Shown: piece by piece, positions 1-7,520 of the stretch
Numbering within the stretch: the first letter of the stretch is position 1
How the letters are laid out: every line of letters starts with the position of its first letter
NCBI GenBank assembly: GCA_021769025.1
Contig: JAETTS010000031.1
Location: 1-13,576 of the forward strand
DNA length: 13,576 nt
Reading direction: 5' to 3'
Source: Enterocloster bolteae
GTDB taxonomy: Bacteria; Bacillota_A; Clostridia; Lachnospirales; Lachnospiraceae
Position numbers and translations under genes: made by a program
Notes under the pieces: model-generated
What the model was told of the DNA's origin: nothing
What the model saw: the letters and a program-made list of their open reading frames with translations, nothing else
Database searches by the model: none

Positions 1-854
1 AGAAGCACAAGAGACGTAAGGTTATCCATCAAACTCTTAAACACAAAATCATTGCTGTAAACCACATGAAGCCGCCACCCATTGTCCAGAACACAGCAAA
101 GGCTGCAGCCTGAAAGCCCCTTCCCCGACAAAAGCCGGTCAAACAGCTCCCCCTCCTTCCTGCCCTCCTCATATAACTCCTCCGGAATCCAGACAGTCCC
201 GCCGTCCTCCGTCCCAAGATACGCCAGGCAATAAGGATTGTCATTGATAGGCCTCAAAAGCTCCTCCAGATACGAAGCCCTCATGTCAATCTGAAGAATC
301 CCCCGCCTTCCCCTGCTCCGGTCCATGCGGTAGATATTTTTCAGATACGAAAAAACCACAATCTCCTTCCCCTCCATCTGATAAGAAGGGCAAAAAGGCA
401 GAACGAAACAATCATCCTCCCCCATATCATAAAGAGACTGATTCTCCCGAAGAAGTTCCCTCCTCACCGAAGAATCCGTGGTATACAGCTTCCCATAATC
501 ATCCAGCCAGTAAATATCCGCCACAAAAGGCACTGCCCGCCGAAACGCCTGAAACTGCTTCTCCGTATTCTTCAAAAAAGCAAGACTCTCCCTGGTCCAT
601 TGAGAATTGCCCTTATCATACTCCGGCCACTGCGTCAGGCTCTCAATCACCTGATACTGCAGGACATCCAGCTGATTCAGCATATGATTCAGGCTGTTTC
701 CAGCCTGCTCCGACATGGTTACAATCTCCTCCCGGTTCTGCCGCACCGTATAAAGATAAATTTGATGCAGATGAAGGCCGCTTATGCACACCGTAACCAG
801 TAAAATCAAAACAAGATTCCATCGAACCATATCCGATTTTATCGTCCTCTGCAT
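1..854 (-). CDS. Membrane sensor (YesM-type histidine kinase), N-terminal part only
   Basis: The frame stays open from an ATG at 854 to the window edge, giving 284 residues with the C terminus outside. The start is preceded by GGAAGGGGG about 7 bases upstream and lies 23 bp after the glycosidase stop. Residues about 9-28 form one hydrophobic segment (WNLVLILLVTVCISG). A roughly 240-residue hydrophilic, presumably extracellular region follows, and the sequence becomes more hydrophobic (SLMDNLTSLVL) where a second membrane segment would begin. This layout, a short N tail, TM1, a Cache-like sensor domain, then TM2, is usual for YesM/LytS-class kinases beside ABC sugar importers. The HAMP, kinase and ATPase domains are not in the window, so the kinase identity is inferred from architecture and context. 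A diguanylate cyclase or chemoreceptor with a Cache domain is the main alternative. A response regulator would be expected next. Confidence 0.72.
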   Translation of the reverse strand, partial: MQRTIKSDMVRWNLVLILLVTVCISGLHLHQIYLYTVRQNREEIVTMSEQAGNSLNHMLNQLDVLQYQVIESLTQWPEYDKGNSQWTRESLAFLKNTEKQFQAFRRAVPFVADIYWLDDYGKLYTTDSSVRRELLRENQSLYDMGEDDCFVLPFCPSYQMEGKEIVVFSYLKNIYRMDRSRGRRGILQIDMRASYLEELLRPINDNPYCLAYLGTEDGGTVWIPEELYEEGRKEGELFDRLLSGKGLSGCSLCCVLDNGWRLHVVYSNDFVFKSLMDNLTSLVL

Positions 855-877
855 AAAACGGCCCCCTTCCACTCATA

Positions 878-1906
878 TTACCCTTCCATATCCCAAAGCT
901 CATCCCGCTCCAGACAAGCTGCCCCTATCTGCTCAATCACAAGGTCATCCCCTTCAGGCAAGTACTTTGCACCATTATACCACATCATCCACCGATTTCC
1001 CACTCTCAACACATACGGTTTATACACCGCCTTCTCATCAAACCCCCCTGCATCCGGGGCAATAATCGGATTCCTGGGATACCGCTCCCACCCCGTAATC
1101 CCATCCCTGGATCTGGCAAGCCCGATTGCCGCCCGATCCACATGGATAAAGCCAATATAAAACATGTAATAATAACCATTCCACTTGAGAACATGGCACC
1201 CAGCCGTCTTTTCTCTCTCCCACGGCGCACTGCCCTTCTCCATGACCGGGTTTTCTACAGCCTTTTTCCACACCTTCCCGTCCACGCTTTCCGCGTAGCC
1301 GATGGCATCCGGCTCATGATTCCCTCCGCCGCTGTACCACATCTTGTATGTCTTGCTATCCTCCTCATACATCACATGAGGACACATGATAGAATTTCCT
1401 TCCCAGGACTGGTCCGGCACCATCACCGGATGCACAGACCGCTCCCAGTGGATGCCGTCCCGGCTCCGTGCATAGCCGATACAAGAACGCCCCTCATTGG
1501 TATACGGCTTCATCTGTCCTGAATACCACATCTCATACACCCCGTCCCTCAAAATCACACTGGGACGATTCAGTTCATCCCCGTCCCATTCCGATTCCGG
1601 ATTAGGCCGCAGCACCTCAACCGGCGGCGTCCATAAAATCCCATCCCGGCTCTCACTGTAGGCAATACACTCATGAGGCCTCCAGGAAAACCACATCTTA
1701 AAAACATCACCCTCCATTAAGACAGACAAGTCAAAACAAGTGCCATACTCCCCGCCCAGAACCGGATTCCCCTCATACTTCCTCCATCCATCCTTGGTTC
1801 CATAGGGATATACCGCCAGATTCTCCGGCGTATCCCAGAAAAACCGGTCCTCATACCTGGTCACAAAAAAACCCTCATCCGCCAGCTTCTTATCATATGC
1901 AAGCAT
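878..1906 (-). CDS. Cytoplasmic five-bladed beta-propeller glycosidase (GH43/GH32-like superfamily)
   Basis: The protein has 342 residues. The ATG at 1906 is preferred over an upstream in-frame TTG at 1927 because AAAGGAG sits 9 bases before it. Blade-type repeats recur along the chain: IAYSESRDGILW, IGYARSRDGIHW, IGYAESVDGKVW and IGLARSRDGITGW, each preceded by a strand such as YKMWYSGG, YEMWYSGQ or YYMFYIGF. This is the signature of five-bladed propeller glycoside hydrolases of the GH43/GH32/GH68 and GH130-like group. I cannot assign the catalytic acids or the exact family by eye. There is no signal peptide or transmembrane segment, so the enzyme should act on a sugar already imported by the adjacent ABC transporter, releasing a monosaccharide for the epimerase and dehydrogenase encoded upstream. 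It follows the second permease after a 142-bp repeat-containing gap and precedes the sensor gene by 23 bp. Confidence 0.82.
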   Translation of the reverse strand: MLAYDKKLADEGFFVTRYEDRFFWDTPENLAVYPYGTKDGWRKYEGNPVLGGEYGTCFDLSVLMEGDVFKMWFSWRPHECIAYSESRDGILWTPPVEVLRPNPESEWDGDELNRPSVILRDGVYEMWYSGQMKPYTNEGRSCIGYARSRDGIHWERSVHPVMVPDQSWEGNSIMCPHVMYEEDSKTYKMWYSGGGNHEPDAIGYAESVDGKVWKKAVENPVMEKGSAPWEREKTAGCHVLKWNGYYYMFYIGFIHVDRAAIGLARSRDGITGWERYPRNPIIAPDAGGFDEKAVYKPYVLRVGNRWMMWYNGAKYLPEGDDLVIEQIGAACLERDELWDMEG

Positions 1907-1956
1907 TTTTCCACGCTCCTTTCCCAAACAGTTCCTTTCCTGTCCCTTGGCCGGCC

Positions 1957-2041
1957 CTGCCGCTTACTGCCGTCCCTTATTCCTCAGCATACTGCCGCTT
2001 ACTGCCGTCCCTTGCTCCCCGGCTGGCCCTGCCGCTTACTG
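1957..2041. repeat. Short direct repeats with 7-bp phasing between permease and glycosidase genes
   Basis: CTGCCGCTTACTG occurs three times, at 1957-1969, 1992-2004 and 2029-2041. The first spacing is 35 bp, exactly five heptads; the second is 37 bp. The sequence parses as 7-mers such as CTGCCGC, TTACTGC, CGTCCCT and TATTCCT. The repeats fill the spacer between the second permease stop and the glycosidase start, inside the operon transcript. No coding role is seen. They could be a slippage-prone simple repeat or an mRNA element. Confidence 0.7.
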
Positions 2042-2048
2042 TTGTTCC

Positions 2049-2873
2049 TTATCCCTTCACCGACCCAGCCGTCATTCCCTTCACAATCTGCTTCTGGAAT
2101 AGGGCATAACAGACAATCACCGGAATCACCATAATCATAACCGTAGCCGTTATCAGCCCATAGTCAGCAGCATATTGGGACTTCATGTTATAACACACCT
2201 GATTCAACGTAATCAGATTCTGTTTCGAAACAATCAAAAGACTCAAAAACAAATCATTCCAGCAGTTAATCAATACAAACGTCCCCACCGTGGCAAGCCC
2301 TGCCTTAGACAACGGCAGCATAATTTTCACAAACGTCTGAAAACGGTTGCACCCGTCAATTCTCGCCGCATCCTCCAGCTCATCCGGCAGCCCCTCCATA
2401 AAAGGCACCAAAATAAAAATGCTGAACGCCAGGTTCGTCACAATAAACGCCAAAATAATCCCAACCCTGGTATTTAAAATCCCCACACTCCTGAAAATAA
2501 GGATAAACGGAATAATAATCGCATTGATAGGAATCATAATCCCCAGAGAATAATAATTATAAACCCTTTTACTCTTCCAGACCTTCGCAATGATATACGC
2601 GCTCATAGAACTTAAAATCACCACCGCAGTCAAAGACACCACTGCATACATGATACTGTTAAACAAATGAATCGGAATATCCGCCGCCACGAAGCTCTCT
2701 GCATAATTCTCCCACTCCGGGTTTTTCGGCAGCCCAAATGGCGAGCCATAAATCTCCTCACTGGACTTTAACGAACATATCCCAATCCAGAACAACGGAT
2801 ACAGAGTCAGCAATGCCGTCACCGAAAGCACCACATACCGCAAAACAGAAAAAGGGTTCCATCTTCTTTTCAT
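2049..2873 (-). CDS. ABC sugar transporter inner-membrane permease, MalG/AraQ type
   Basis: The protein has 274 residues, the usual size for a MalG-like permease, with about six hydrophobic segments. The binding-protein-dependent transport signature (EAA loop), which docks the ATPase, is at residues about 168-187 (DAARIDGCNRFQTFVKIMLP). The C terminus FQKQIVKGMTAGSVKG is typical of the MalG/AraQ/UgpE branch. The ATG at 2873 has AGGAGG 7 bases upstream. That Shine-Dalgarno overlaps the stop of the preceding permease, with a 9-bp gap, so translation is probably coupled. Together with the neighbouring MalF-like subunit it should form the membrane channel for the substrate delivered by the lipoprotein encoded at 4064-5494. 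No ATPase gene is in the window, so a shared MsmX-type ATPase is likely. The exact sugar cannot be told from the sequence. Confidence 0.93.
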   Translation of the reverse strand: MKRRWNPFSVLRYVVLSVTALLTLYPLFWIGICSLKSSEEIYGSPFGLPKNPEWENYAESFVAADIPIHLFNSIMYAVVSLTAVVILSSMSAYIIAKVWKSKRVYNYYSLGIMIPINAIIIPFILIFRSVGILNTRVGIILAFIVTNLAFSIFILVPFMEGLPDELEDAARIDGCNRFQTFVKIMLPLSKAGLATVGTFVLINCWNDLFLSLLIVSKQNLITLNQVCYNMKSQYAADYGLITATVMIMVIPVIVCYALFQKQIVKGMTAGSVKG

Positions 2874-2882
2874 TCGCCCCTC

Positions 2883-3791
2883 CTAATCCTTCCTGTTAAG
2901 AAATGCAAACACGCCATTTACCACAAACGTAACCACCAAAGCCAGAACCAGCATACAGACTGCCACCGCCGTGCCCCTTCCGATAGAAGAATCCACGAAA
3001 GCCTCCTTATACATGTAGATGGACAGAAACGTACTCTCCGCCCCCGGCCCTCCCTGGGTCATCAGATACGGAATATCAAAGGTCTTGATAGACCCCGTAA
3101 GACAGATAACCAGACATACCTGAATCATCCCCTTAATATTCGGTATGACAATCAGAAAAAACGTGCTCACCGAGTTGGCCCCGTCAATACAGGCACTCTC
3201 CAGAATCTCCTTAGGGATAGACTGCATTCCCGCCAGAAAAATAATAAAATGATACCCCATATACTGCCAAATCCCAGGCATGATAACAGAAAACAACACC
3301 ACGCCCGGGTCCGTCAGCCAGTTTCTTATAAGTCCCTTTAACCCTACCGCCTGCAAAAACGCATTCACCGGCCCAAAAGACGGATTAAAAAACAGAGAAA
3401 ACATTAAGCCAATCACCGTAGCCGAAATAACCACCGGCACAAAATACACAGACTGAAAAAAATGAAACCCACGGGTGGTACGATAGACAAGATACGCCAG
3501 TACCATAGCCAGAGGAAGCTGAATACACACACCGGCTATCATCCTTTTTAACGTGTTTAAGATAACCTTCTTAAAATACCGGTCATGAACAAACAAATCC
3601 ACAAAATTTTTACCGCCTACAAATCTTGCCGCCGTGATTCCATCCCATTTCAGAAGGGAAAAATACAGAGACGCCACCATAGGCAAGATTAAAAAAACAG
3701 TATACAGAACAAATGACGGGAGCTGGAAACTGAAAGAAAACAGCCACTTTCCCTTTTTCGCCCTGTTTCTGCTTCGGTTCCTCACATTCAT
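2883..3791 (-). CDS. ABC sugar transporter inner-membrane permease, MalF/UgpA type
   Basis: The protein has 302 residues, with a basic cytoplasmic N terminus (NRSRNRAKKGK) and about six membrane segments. The EAA loop is at residues about 198-217 (LESACIDGANSVSTFFLIVIP region). The motif DIPYLMTQGGPGAEST near residue 240 is the hallmark of the MalF/UgpA/LacF subunit. The ATG at 3791 has AGGAGAGG 7-8 bases upstream. The gene is separated from the binding-protein gene by 272 bp, nearly all occupied by a palindromic element. It is the partner of the MalG-type subunit immediately downstream. Identification of the subunit class is secure; the transported sugar is unknown. Confidence 0.93.
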   Translation of the reverse strand: MNVRNRSRNRAKKGKWLFSFSFQLPSFVLYTVFLILPMVASLYFSLLKWDGITAARFVGGKNFVDLFVHDRYFKKVILNTLKRMIAGVCIQLPLAMVLAYLVYRTTRGFHFFQSVYFVPVVISATVIGLMFSLFFNPSFGPVNAFLQAVGLKGLIRNWLTDPGVVLFSVIMPGIWQYMGYHFIIFLAGMQSIPKEILESACIDGANSVSTFFLIVIPNIKGMIQVCLVICLTGSIKTFDIPYLMTQGGPGAESTFLSIYMYKEAFVDSSIGRGTAVAVCMLVLALVVTFVVNGVFAFLNRKD

Positions 3792-3812
3792 ACAATCCCT
3801 CTCCTATGTAAT

Positions 3813-4051
3813 CCGGGAATCTCTAGTACTGCCTTGCGGAAATTCCGGTGAATAAAGCACTCGCTGCCTACGCCCTCTGCACGCCTGCAAAGCTAGACGT
3901 AGGCACCACTACGTTGCTAAGCGCCAGTGGCGCTTGTCCAGCAAGGACCGGAGTGGAGCGTAGAACGTCGCTTTGCAGACGCACAGATGACGCAGCCATC
4001 AGGCACTCTATTCATCGTTATTTCCGCAAGGCAGTACTAGGGGATTCCCGG
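3813..4051. repeat. 239-bp palindromic element 1 (long inverted repeat with shared structured core)
   Basis: The ends CCGGGAATC and GGATTCCCGG face each other. Inside them, 20 bp (TAGTACTGCCTTGCGGAAAT, 3824-3843) is exactly complementary to 4020-4039, and weaker complementarity continues inward (for example CTGCAAAGC with GCTTTGCAG). The centre, 3905-3969 on the plus strand, is a 65-nt core found again on the minus strand at 7837-7773 with 55/65 identities. Core stems are CCACT(3906-3910)/AGTGG(3952-3956), TTGCT(3914-3918)/AGCAA(3940-3944) and AAGCGCC(3919-3925)/GGCGCTT(3929-3935) with an AGT loop. There is no ORF, transposase or target-site duplication. It sits 12 bp after the binding-protein stop and 21 bp before the permease start, so the operon mRNA would carry a very large hairpin here. 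It may be a MITE-like mobile element, a structured RNA or an mRNA processing site; I cannot tell which. Confidence 0.88.
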
Positions 4052-4063
4052 ACCCTGTCATTC

Positions 4064-5494
4064 TCAGTTTTCCTTTGCTCCGGCAAGAGACTGGTCAATA
4101 TTCTCAAGCACCTGCTCCGCCGTGCTGATTCCAGCCATCAGCTCATCAATACCATCCGCAAAATCCGTCCAGCACTCCGTCTTCGGGCATGCCTGAGGCA
4201 GGTTAGGACAAGACTCCTTGCCCTTGGCAAAATGAATAACCTCCGCCAGCTTCGGCGTTGCCACCCGGGATGCATCCACCTCCGTATCCAGCCGGGAAGG
4301 AATCCCTCCGCCGCTGTAGAGAACCAATTCCTGAATTTCCTTAGAATAAAGATAATCCACCAGTGTGATAATCGCTGCCCTCTTATCCGGATCCTCCCAT
4401 GCATTTCTGGAAATCACATATCCCATATCACCGCCGGACCTGGCAAAATTAGCAGTATCCCTTGTCCCTCCCGGCATAACCGGAGCTGGGATAATAACCG
4501 TCTTGTCCGCCATCTCCTGAGACATATTAGACAGCTGCCATGTCCAGGCATAAATCATAGCCGCCTTTCCCTCATTGTACATGGCAAAATGCTGGTCCCA
4601 GTCTCCGATGGAAATGGTATCCGCCGGGAACAGATGGTTCTCCCGCATAGTCTGAATAATCTCAAATGTCTTTCTTATATTGGGCGTATCCACCGTATAC
4701 TCCTCATTAATCATCCGGAAATCCTCCTGGCAGTCCGGCATCTGTCCCAGGATTTCGGCCGCAAACTCATGAGCCGGGTTGCCGCCCTTAGAGCCCATGG
4801 CAAACGGAACGATTCCATTCTCATAAAATACCTGCCCCACCGCAATCATATCATCAAGAGTCTTTGGCAGCTCCAGCTGGAACTGGTCAAACAGCTCCTG
4901 ATTGCAGAACCAGACGCCATATTCCAGACCGCCGGTAATGGTAGCCAGGGTTCCCCCAGCCGATGTCCGTGAAAACGATTCCTCAGGGAACAGCTCCCTC
5001 TTAATCTGTGTGGAAGCCTCCAGATACTCGTCAAACGGTATAATCACATCCGCATCCAAAAGCATGGCAGAATTGCCTCCGCTGCCCCAGTAAAGAAAAA
5101 CATCCGGTACCGTATTGCTGGCCACGTCCGTCTTGATTTTTGCCTTCAGCTCATCCCCTAAGATATTTTCATGCTCCAGCGAAAACTCCGAACTGTGATC
5201 CGCCGCAAAGTCCATAATCGCCTCATAGACCGGTTTTGTCTTAGGATCCGACGGCGTCATCCAGCTTACAAGACGAATCTCGGGTACATTTTCAGACTTG
5301 CCAGAAGCCGCCGGGGCCTCAGTCTCCTTCTCCTGCCCGGTTCCCTGCGTCTCCTGCACCTGGCTTCCAGCCGTACCAGCCCCGTCTGCACCCTGCTGCC
5401 CTGAATCACCAGATGAACTGCAGCCAGTCAGCAGATTTCCTGCCATAGCAGCACACAGAATCATACCTGCCAGTCTCTTCTTATACTTCCTCAT
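4064..5494 (-). CDS. Lipoprotein extracellular solute-binding protein, family 1 (sugar ABC importer)
   Basis: The protein has 476 residues. A basic start (MRKYKKR), a hydrophobic stretch and the lipobox LTGC with Cys25 show a lipidated secreted protein. Residues about 26-70 are a Ser/Gly/Gln/Glu-rich linker, after which the binding fold begins (IRLVSWMTPSDPKTKP). Features typical of family-1 sugar-binding proteins include NTVPDVFLYWGSGGN, the segment MIYAWTWQLSNM and the conserved late region YSGGGIPSR. The ATG at 5494 has AGGAGG 9 bases upstream. The protein should capture a sugar or oligosaccharide outside the membrane and hand it to the two permeases encoded downstream. The gene begins only 3 bp after the stop of a small ORF (5498-5656), and its Shine-Dalgarno lies inside that ORF's last codons. 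The ligand cannot be predicted. Confidence 0.93.
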   Translation of the reverse strand: MRKYKKRLAGMILCAAMAGNLLTGCSSSGDSGQQGADGAGTAGSQVQETQGTGQEKETEAPAASGKSENVPEIRLVSWMTPSDPKTKPVYEAIMDFAADHSSEFSLEHENILGDELKAKIKTDVASNTVPDVFLYWGSGGNSAMLLDADVIIPFDEYLEASTQIKRELFPEESFSRTSAGGTLATITGGLEYGVWFCNQELFDQFQLELPKTLDDMIAVGQVFYENGIVPFAMGSKGGNPAHEFAAEILGQMPDCQEDFRMINEEYTVDTPNIRKTFEIIQTMRENHLFPADTISIGDWDQHFAMYNEGKAAMIYAWTWQLSNMSQEMADKTVIIPAPVMPGGTRDTANFARSGGDMGYVISRNAWEDPDKRAAIITLVDYLYSKEIQELVLYSGGGIPSRLDTEVDASRVATPKLAEVIHFAKGKESCPNLPQACPKTECWTDFADGIDELMAGISTAEQVLENIDQSLAGAKEN

Positions 5495-5497
5495 GTT

Positions 5498-5656
5498 CTA
5501 TTTCCTCCTGTTTCCGTAAAATTTCATACTCCCATACCTGCTGATTTCTTGTCCTTCCAGGACTCCTTCTGTATCATTCCTCGGAATCGGCACGCGCCGT
5601 TCTGGGGCACCTGCCAGGTCATCAAAACAATTCCCGTTGTGAGACTCTCGTTTCAC
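5498..5656 (-). CDS. Small ORF, 52 residues, unknown function
   Basis: This reading frame fills the gap between the dehydrogenase and the binding-protein gene. A GTG start at 5656 has AAGGAGG 7 bases upstream; an in-frame ATG at 5662 would add two residues but lies too close to that site. The product is hydrophilic and charged, beginning MKRESHNGNCFDDLAG and ending GSMKFYGNRRK, with one cysteine and no signal peptide or membrane segment. It ends in TAG 3 bp before the binding-protein ATG and its last codons contain the next gene's ribosome binding site, as in a coupled operon. I recognise no family. The well-placed ribosome binding site, correct strand and tight spacing support a real gene; the short length and lack of any known motif argue for caution. 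It could instead be chance. Confidence 0.45.
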   Translation of the reverse strand: MKRESHNGNCFDDLAGAPERRVPIPRNDTEGVLEGQEISRYGSMKFYGNRRK

Positions 5657-5668
5657 AAGCATTCCTCC

Positions 5669-6439
5669 TTAAAATGCAGTATATCCCCCGTCAATGACAT
5701 AATCCGAACCTGTAACAAAGCCAGATGCATCCCCTGCCAGATACACAACCAACCCCTGCAGCTCCTCCGCCTGTCCGAAACGTCTCAGAGGGGTCCACTG
5801 TTCAAAGTTGGAAGTTCCCACCTCCTCCGGCTTCAGCGGCTCATCACTCCAGGTTCTGATATATCCGGGACTTATGGTATTTACACGGATTCCATGTCTG
5901 GCCCACTCCACCGCCAGGCTCTTGCCCAGCATAATCACCCCTGCCTTTGACGCGTTGTAGGCGCACTGGCACTGAGGGATATTGGCAATATGCCCCGACA
6001 TAGATGCCGTCAGCACGATGGAGCCGGGAACTCCCCTTTCTATCATGGCCTTTCCCGCTGCCCGGGCTGTGATAAAAGCCCCTGTCAGATTCACCCGGAT
6101 AACTCTCTCAAACTCTTCCAACGGCATATCCTCCGCCGGTATATCCTGAAACGTACCGGCATTGCAAAAACAGATATCCACCTTATCCCATTCCCGAAGG
6201 ACACGGTCCATACACTCTGTCATCTGCTCCTCGTCCGTGATATCCCCAGTCATGGAGATGGCTTTTCTGCCGATTTGCCGTATCTCCTCTGCCGTGTCAT
6301 CTACCTTTTCATTTATATCCACCACCATCACATCCGCTCCTGCCTGGGCAAGAGCCAGGGCACAGGCCTTCCCGATTCCGTGGGCTGCTCCTGTCACAAC
6401 CGCCGTCTTGGATGCCAGACTCATCTTATCAAAAATCAT
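5669..6439 (-). CDS. SDR-family NAD(P)-dependent dehydrogenase
   Basis: The protein has 256 residues, the standard size of a classical short-chain dehydrogenase/reductase. Visible motifs are the nucleotide-binding TGAAHGIG (residues 16-23), Asp41 at the end of strand 2, which usually favours NAD(H), NAG at 93-95, Asn117, and the catalytic set Ser146, Tyr161 and Lys165 (YNASK). The C-terminal SPGYIRT and VTGSDYVIDGGYTAF are also typical. The ATG at 6439 is chosen because GGAGG lies 8 bases upstream; an upstream in-frame TTG at 6454 has no good site. The gene overlaps the end of the epimerase gene by 11 bp, so the two are translationally coupled. The enzyme probably interconverts a hydroxyl and a keto group on the sugar or polyol handled by this operon. 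The exact substrate is unknown. Confidence 0.92.
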   Translation of the reverse strand: MIFDKMSLASKTAVVTGAAHGIGKACALALAQAGADVMVVDINEKVDDTAEEIRQIGRKAISMTGDITDEEQMTECMDRVLREWDKVDICFCNAGTFQDIPAEDMPLEEFERVIRVNLTGAFITARAAGKAMIERGVPGSIVLTASMSGHIANIPQCQCAYNASKAGVIMLGKSLAVEWARHGIRVNTISPGYIRTWSDEPLKPEEVGTSNFEQWTPLRRFGQAEELQGLVVYLAGDASGFVTGSDYVIDGGYTAF

Positions 6440-7334
6440 CTTTCGTCCCTCCAAACTGATTCCGAATATACGCTATCCCCTGTTCAGCCAACGTCAGCCG
6501 TCCGTCTATGCTAAGGTCCTCTGCAAGATCCCTCCACATTCTCATATCGTGTCCCTGCTCACCGCCGCTCTTGTAAAAAGATTCTACGATGACAGATTTA
6601 TCATATCCGATTTCTCTTAACGCTGCTCCTATTTCTTTCCAGGGTGTCCGGCTGGTATGATATGGTACCTTTCTGTTAGGCTCGCTTACATGAAAATGGC
6701 CGATGTATCCTTTGGAATTCCGGATTGTCTCAGGAATGTCATCCTCCTCAATATTCATGTGGAAACAGTCCAGAAGCAGCTTACAGTTAGGGCTGCCCAC
6801 TGCGTTACAGACTGCAATCCCCTCTGCCGCTGTGTTCATAAGGTAGTGTTCAAACCGGTTTACAATCTCCAGGTTTACGGTCACCTGATTGTCCTCGGCT
6901 GTCTTCATCACTTTCCTCAGGCCGTTGATGCAGTTTTCGGTCTTTCTTTTTTTCTCGTCCGGTTCAATGATGTGATGCGAATAGTCTGCAGGCCAGTTGG
7001 AGTATACAATTCCGCCGATGTCGGCTGCGCCTAAAAGGCCCATTCCCTCTATAGCCCGTTTCAGATGCTCCACTGCTTTCTCTCTGAGAGTCTCGTCGTC
7101 GCCTGCCATATCCCAGCCTGGCGGGTATCCGAATGTGAATACCGGGGTGATGGCAAGGTCTTCTATGTACTTTCTTAAGTCTTTTATTTTTTCTTTTTCC
7201 AGGGAGAACATTTCTTCCGTGGGAAAAAACTCGAAGACATCTGCTCCTGCCTCCTTTGCCTGTTTCAGGCAGGTTTTCACTCCCAGCTGTCCATAGAAGC
7301 TGCCCCAGTGTCCGAAGTGTATTCCTATTTTCAT
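6429..7334 (-). CDS. Ketose 3-epimerase-like TIM-barrel protein (D-tagatose/D-psicose 3-epimerase group)
   Basis: The protein has 301 residues and the fold of the sugar phosphate isomerase/epimerase (AP endonuclease 2) superfamily. Segments that match the tagatose/psicose 3-epimerase branch are LEIVNRFEHYLMNTA with Glu156, LLLDCFHMNIEED with Asp189, GHFHVSEPNR with His215 and Arg221, and VIVESF with Glu251. Glu156, Asp189, His215 and Glu251 are the four expected metal ligands, two of them being the catalytic glutamates. Known members have ECNR where this one has EPNR. The start ATG at 7334 follows an AAGGAGG site at a longish 14-base spacing. It is the first gene of the operon and overlaps the dehydrogenase gene. 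It is likely a divalent-metal epimerase of a free ketose or related sugar. A 2-keto-myo-inositol dehydratase/isomerase-like activity is the alternative. Confidence 0.85.
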   Translation of the reverse strand: MKIGIHFGHWGSFYGQLGVKTCLKQAKEAGADVFEFFPTEEMFSLEKEKIKDLRKYIEDLAITPVFTFGYPPGWDMAGDDETLREKAVEHLKRAIEGMGLLGAADIGGIVYSNWPADYSHHIIEPDEKKRKTENCINGLRKVMKTAEDNQVTVNLEIVNRFEHYLMNTAAEGIAVCNAVGSPNCKLLLDCFHMNIEEDDIPETIRNSKGYIGHFHVSEPNRKVPYHTSRTPWKEIGAALREIGYDKSVIVESFYKSGGEQGHDMRMWRDLAEDLSIDGRLTLAEQGIAYIRNQFGGTKDDF

Positions 7335-7363
7335 TCTGGTTTTGACTACCTCCTTCTTTTTTG

Positions 7364-7425
7364 AGTTGTAAGTTGTGAGTTGTGGTTTCTGTTGTCTGTT
7401 ATGTGTTATGTGCTGTCTGTTATCT
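7364..7425. repeat. Heptanucleotide tandem repeats in the operon leader
   Basis: On the plus strand AGTTGTA, AGTTGTG and AGTTGTG follow one another at 7364-7384. GTTATGT, GTTATGT, GCTGTCT and GTTATCT follow at 7398-7425. In the mRNA (minus strand) this is a G-poor, CA-rich, apparently unstructured stretch just before the ribosome binding site of the epimerase gene. Such short heptads are prone to slippage and could vary in number between strains. Confidence 0.7.
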
Positions 7426-7446
7426 TTCTTTTGTTTCTGATTTTTG

Positions 7447-7468
7447 TCTGAATTATTGTATTTTCAGA
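7447..7468. promoter_or_regulatory. Small inverted repeat just downstream of the operon promoter
   Basis: TCTGAA and TTCAGA (7447-7452 and 7463-7468) form a perfect 6-bp inverted repeat with a 10-bp spacer. It lies about 25-45 bp downstream of the proposed -10 box. It could be an operator for a repressor or a small hairpin at the start of the leader. Such a short repeat can occur by chance. Confidence 0.3.
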
Positions 7469-7491
7469 TAAAGTCGGCCGTCTTTATATGT

Positions 7492-7520
7492 ATTATAGCT
7501 AATTTTATGGGGATGCTAAA
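7492..7520 (-). promoter_or_regulatory. Sigma-A-type promoter for the sugar operon
   Basis: On the minus strand a perfect TATAAT (7497 to 7492) is preceded by 17 bp and TTTAGC (7520 to 7515), which matches the -35 consensus at only three of six positions. A weak -35 with a perfect -10 suits a promoter that needs an activator, for example a response regulator paired with the sensor encoded at the end of the operon. Transcription would begin about 150 bases before the epimerase start. Confidence 0.5.

Noticed and set aside
3813..4051. Palindromic elements as insertion sequences or CRISPR
   Set aside because: No transposase, no target-site duplication at either copy, and no spaced direct-repeat array.
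3848..4972. 374-codon open frame on the plus strand
   Set aside because: It lies antisense to the binding-protein gene and starts inside the palindromic element. The product is Arg/His/Leu-rich without domains, as expected for a shadow frame.
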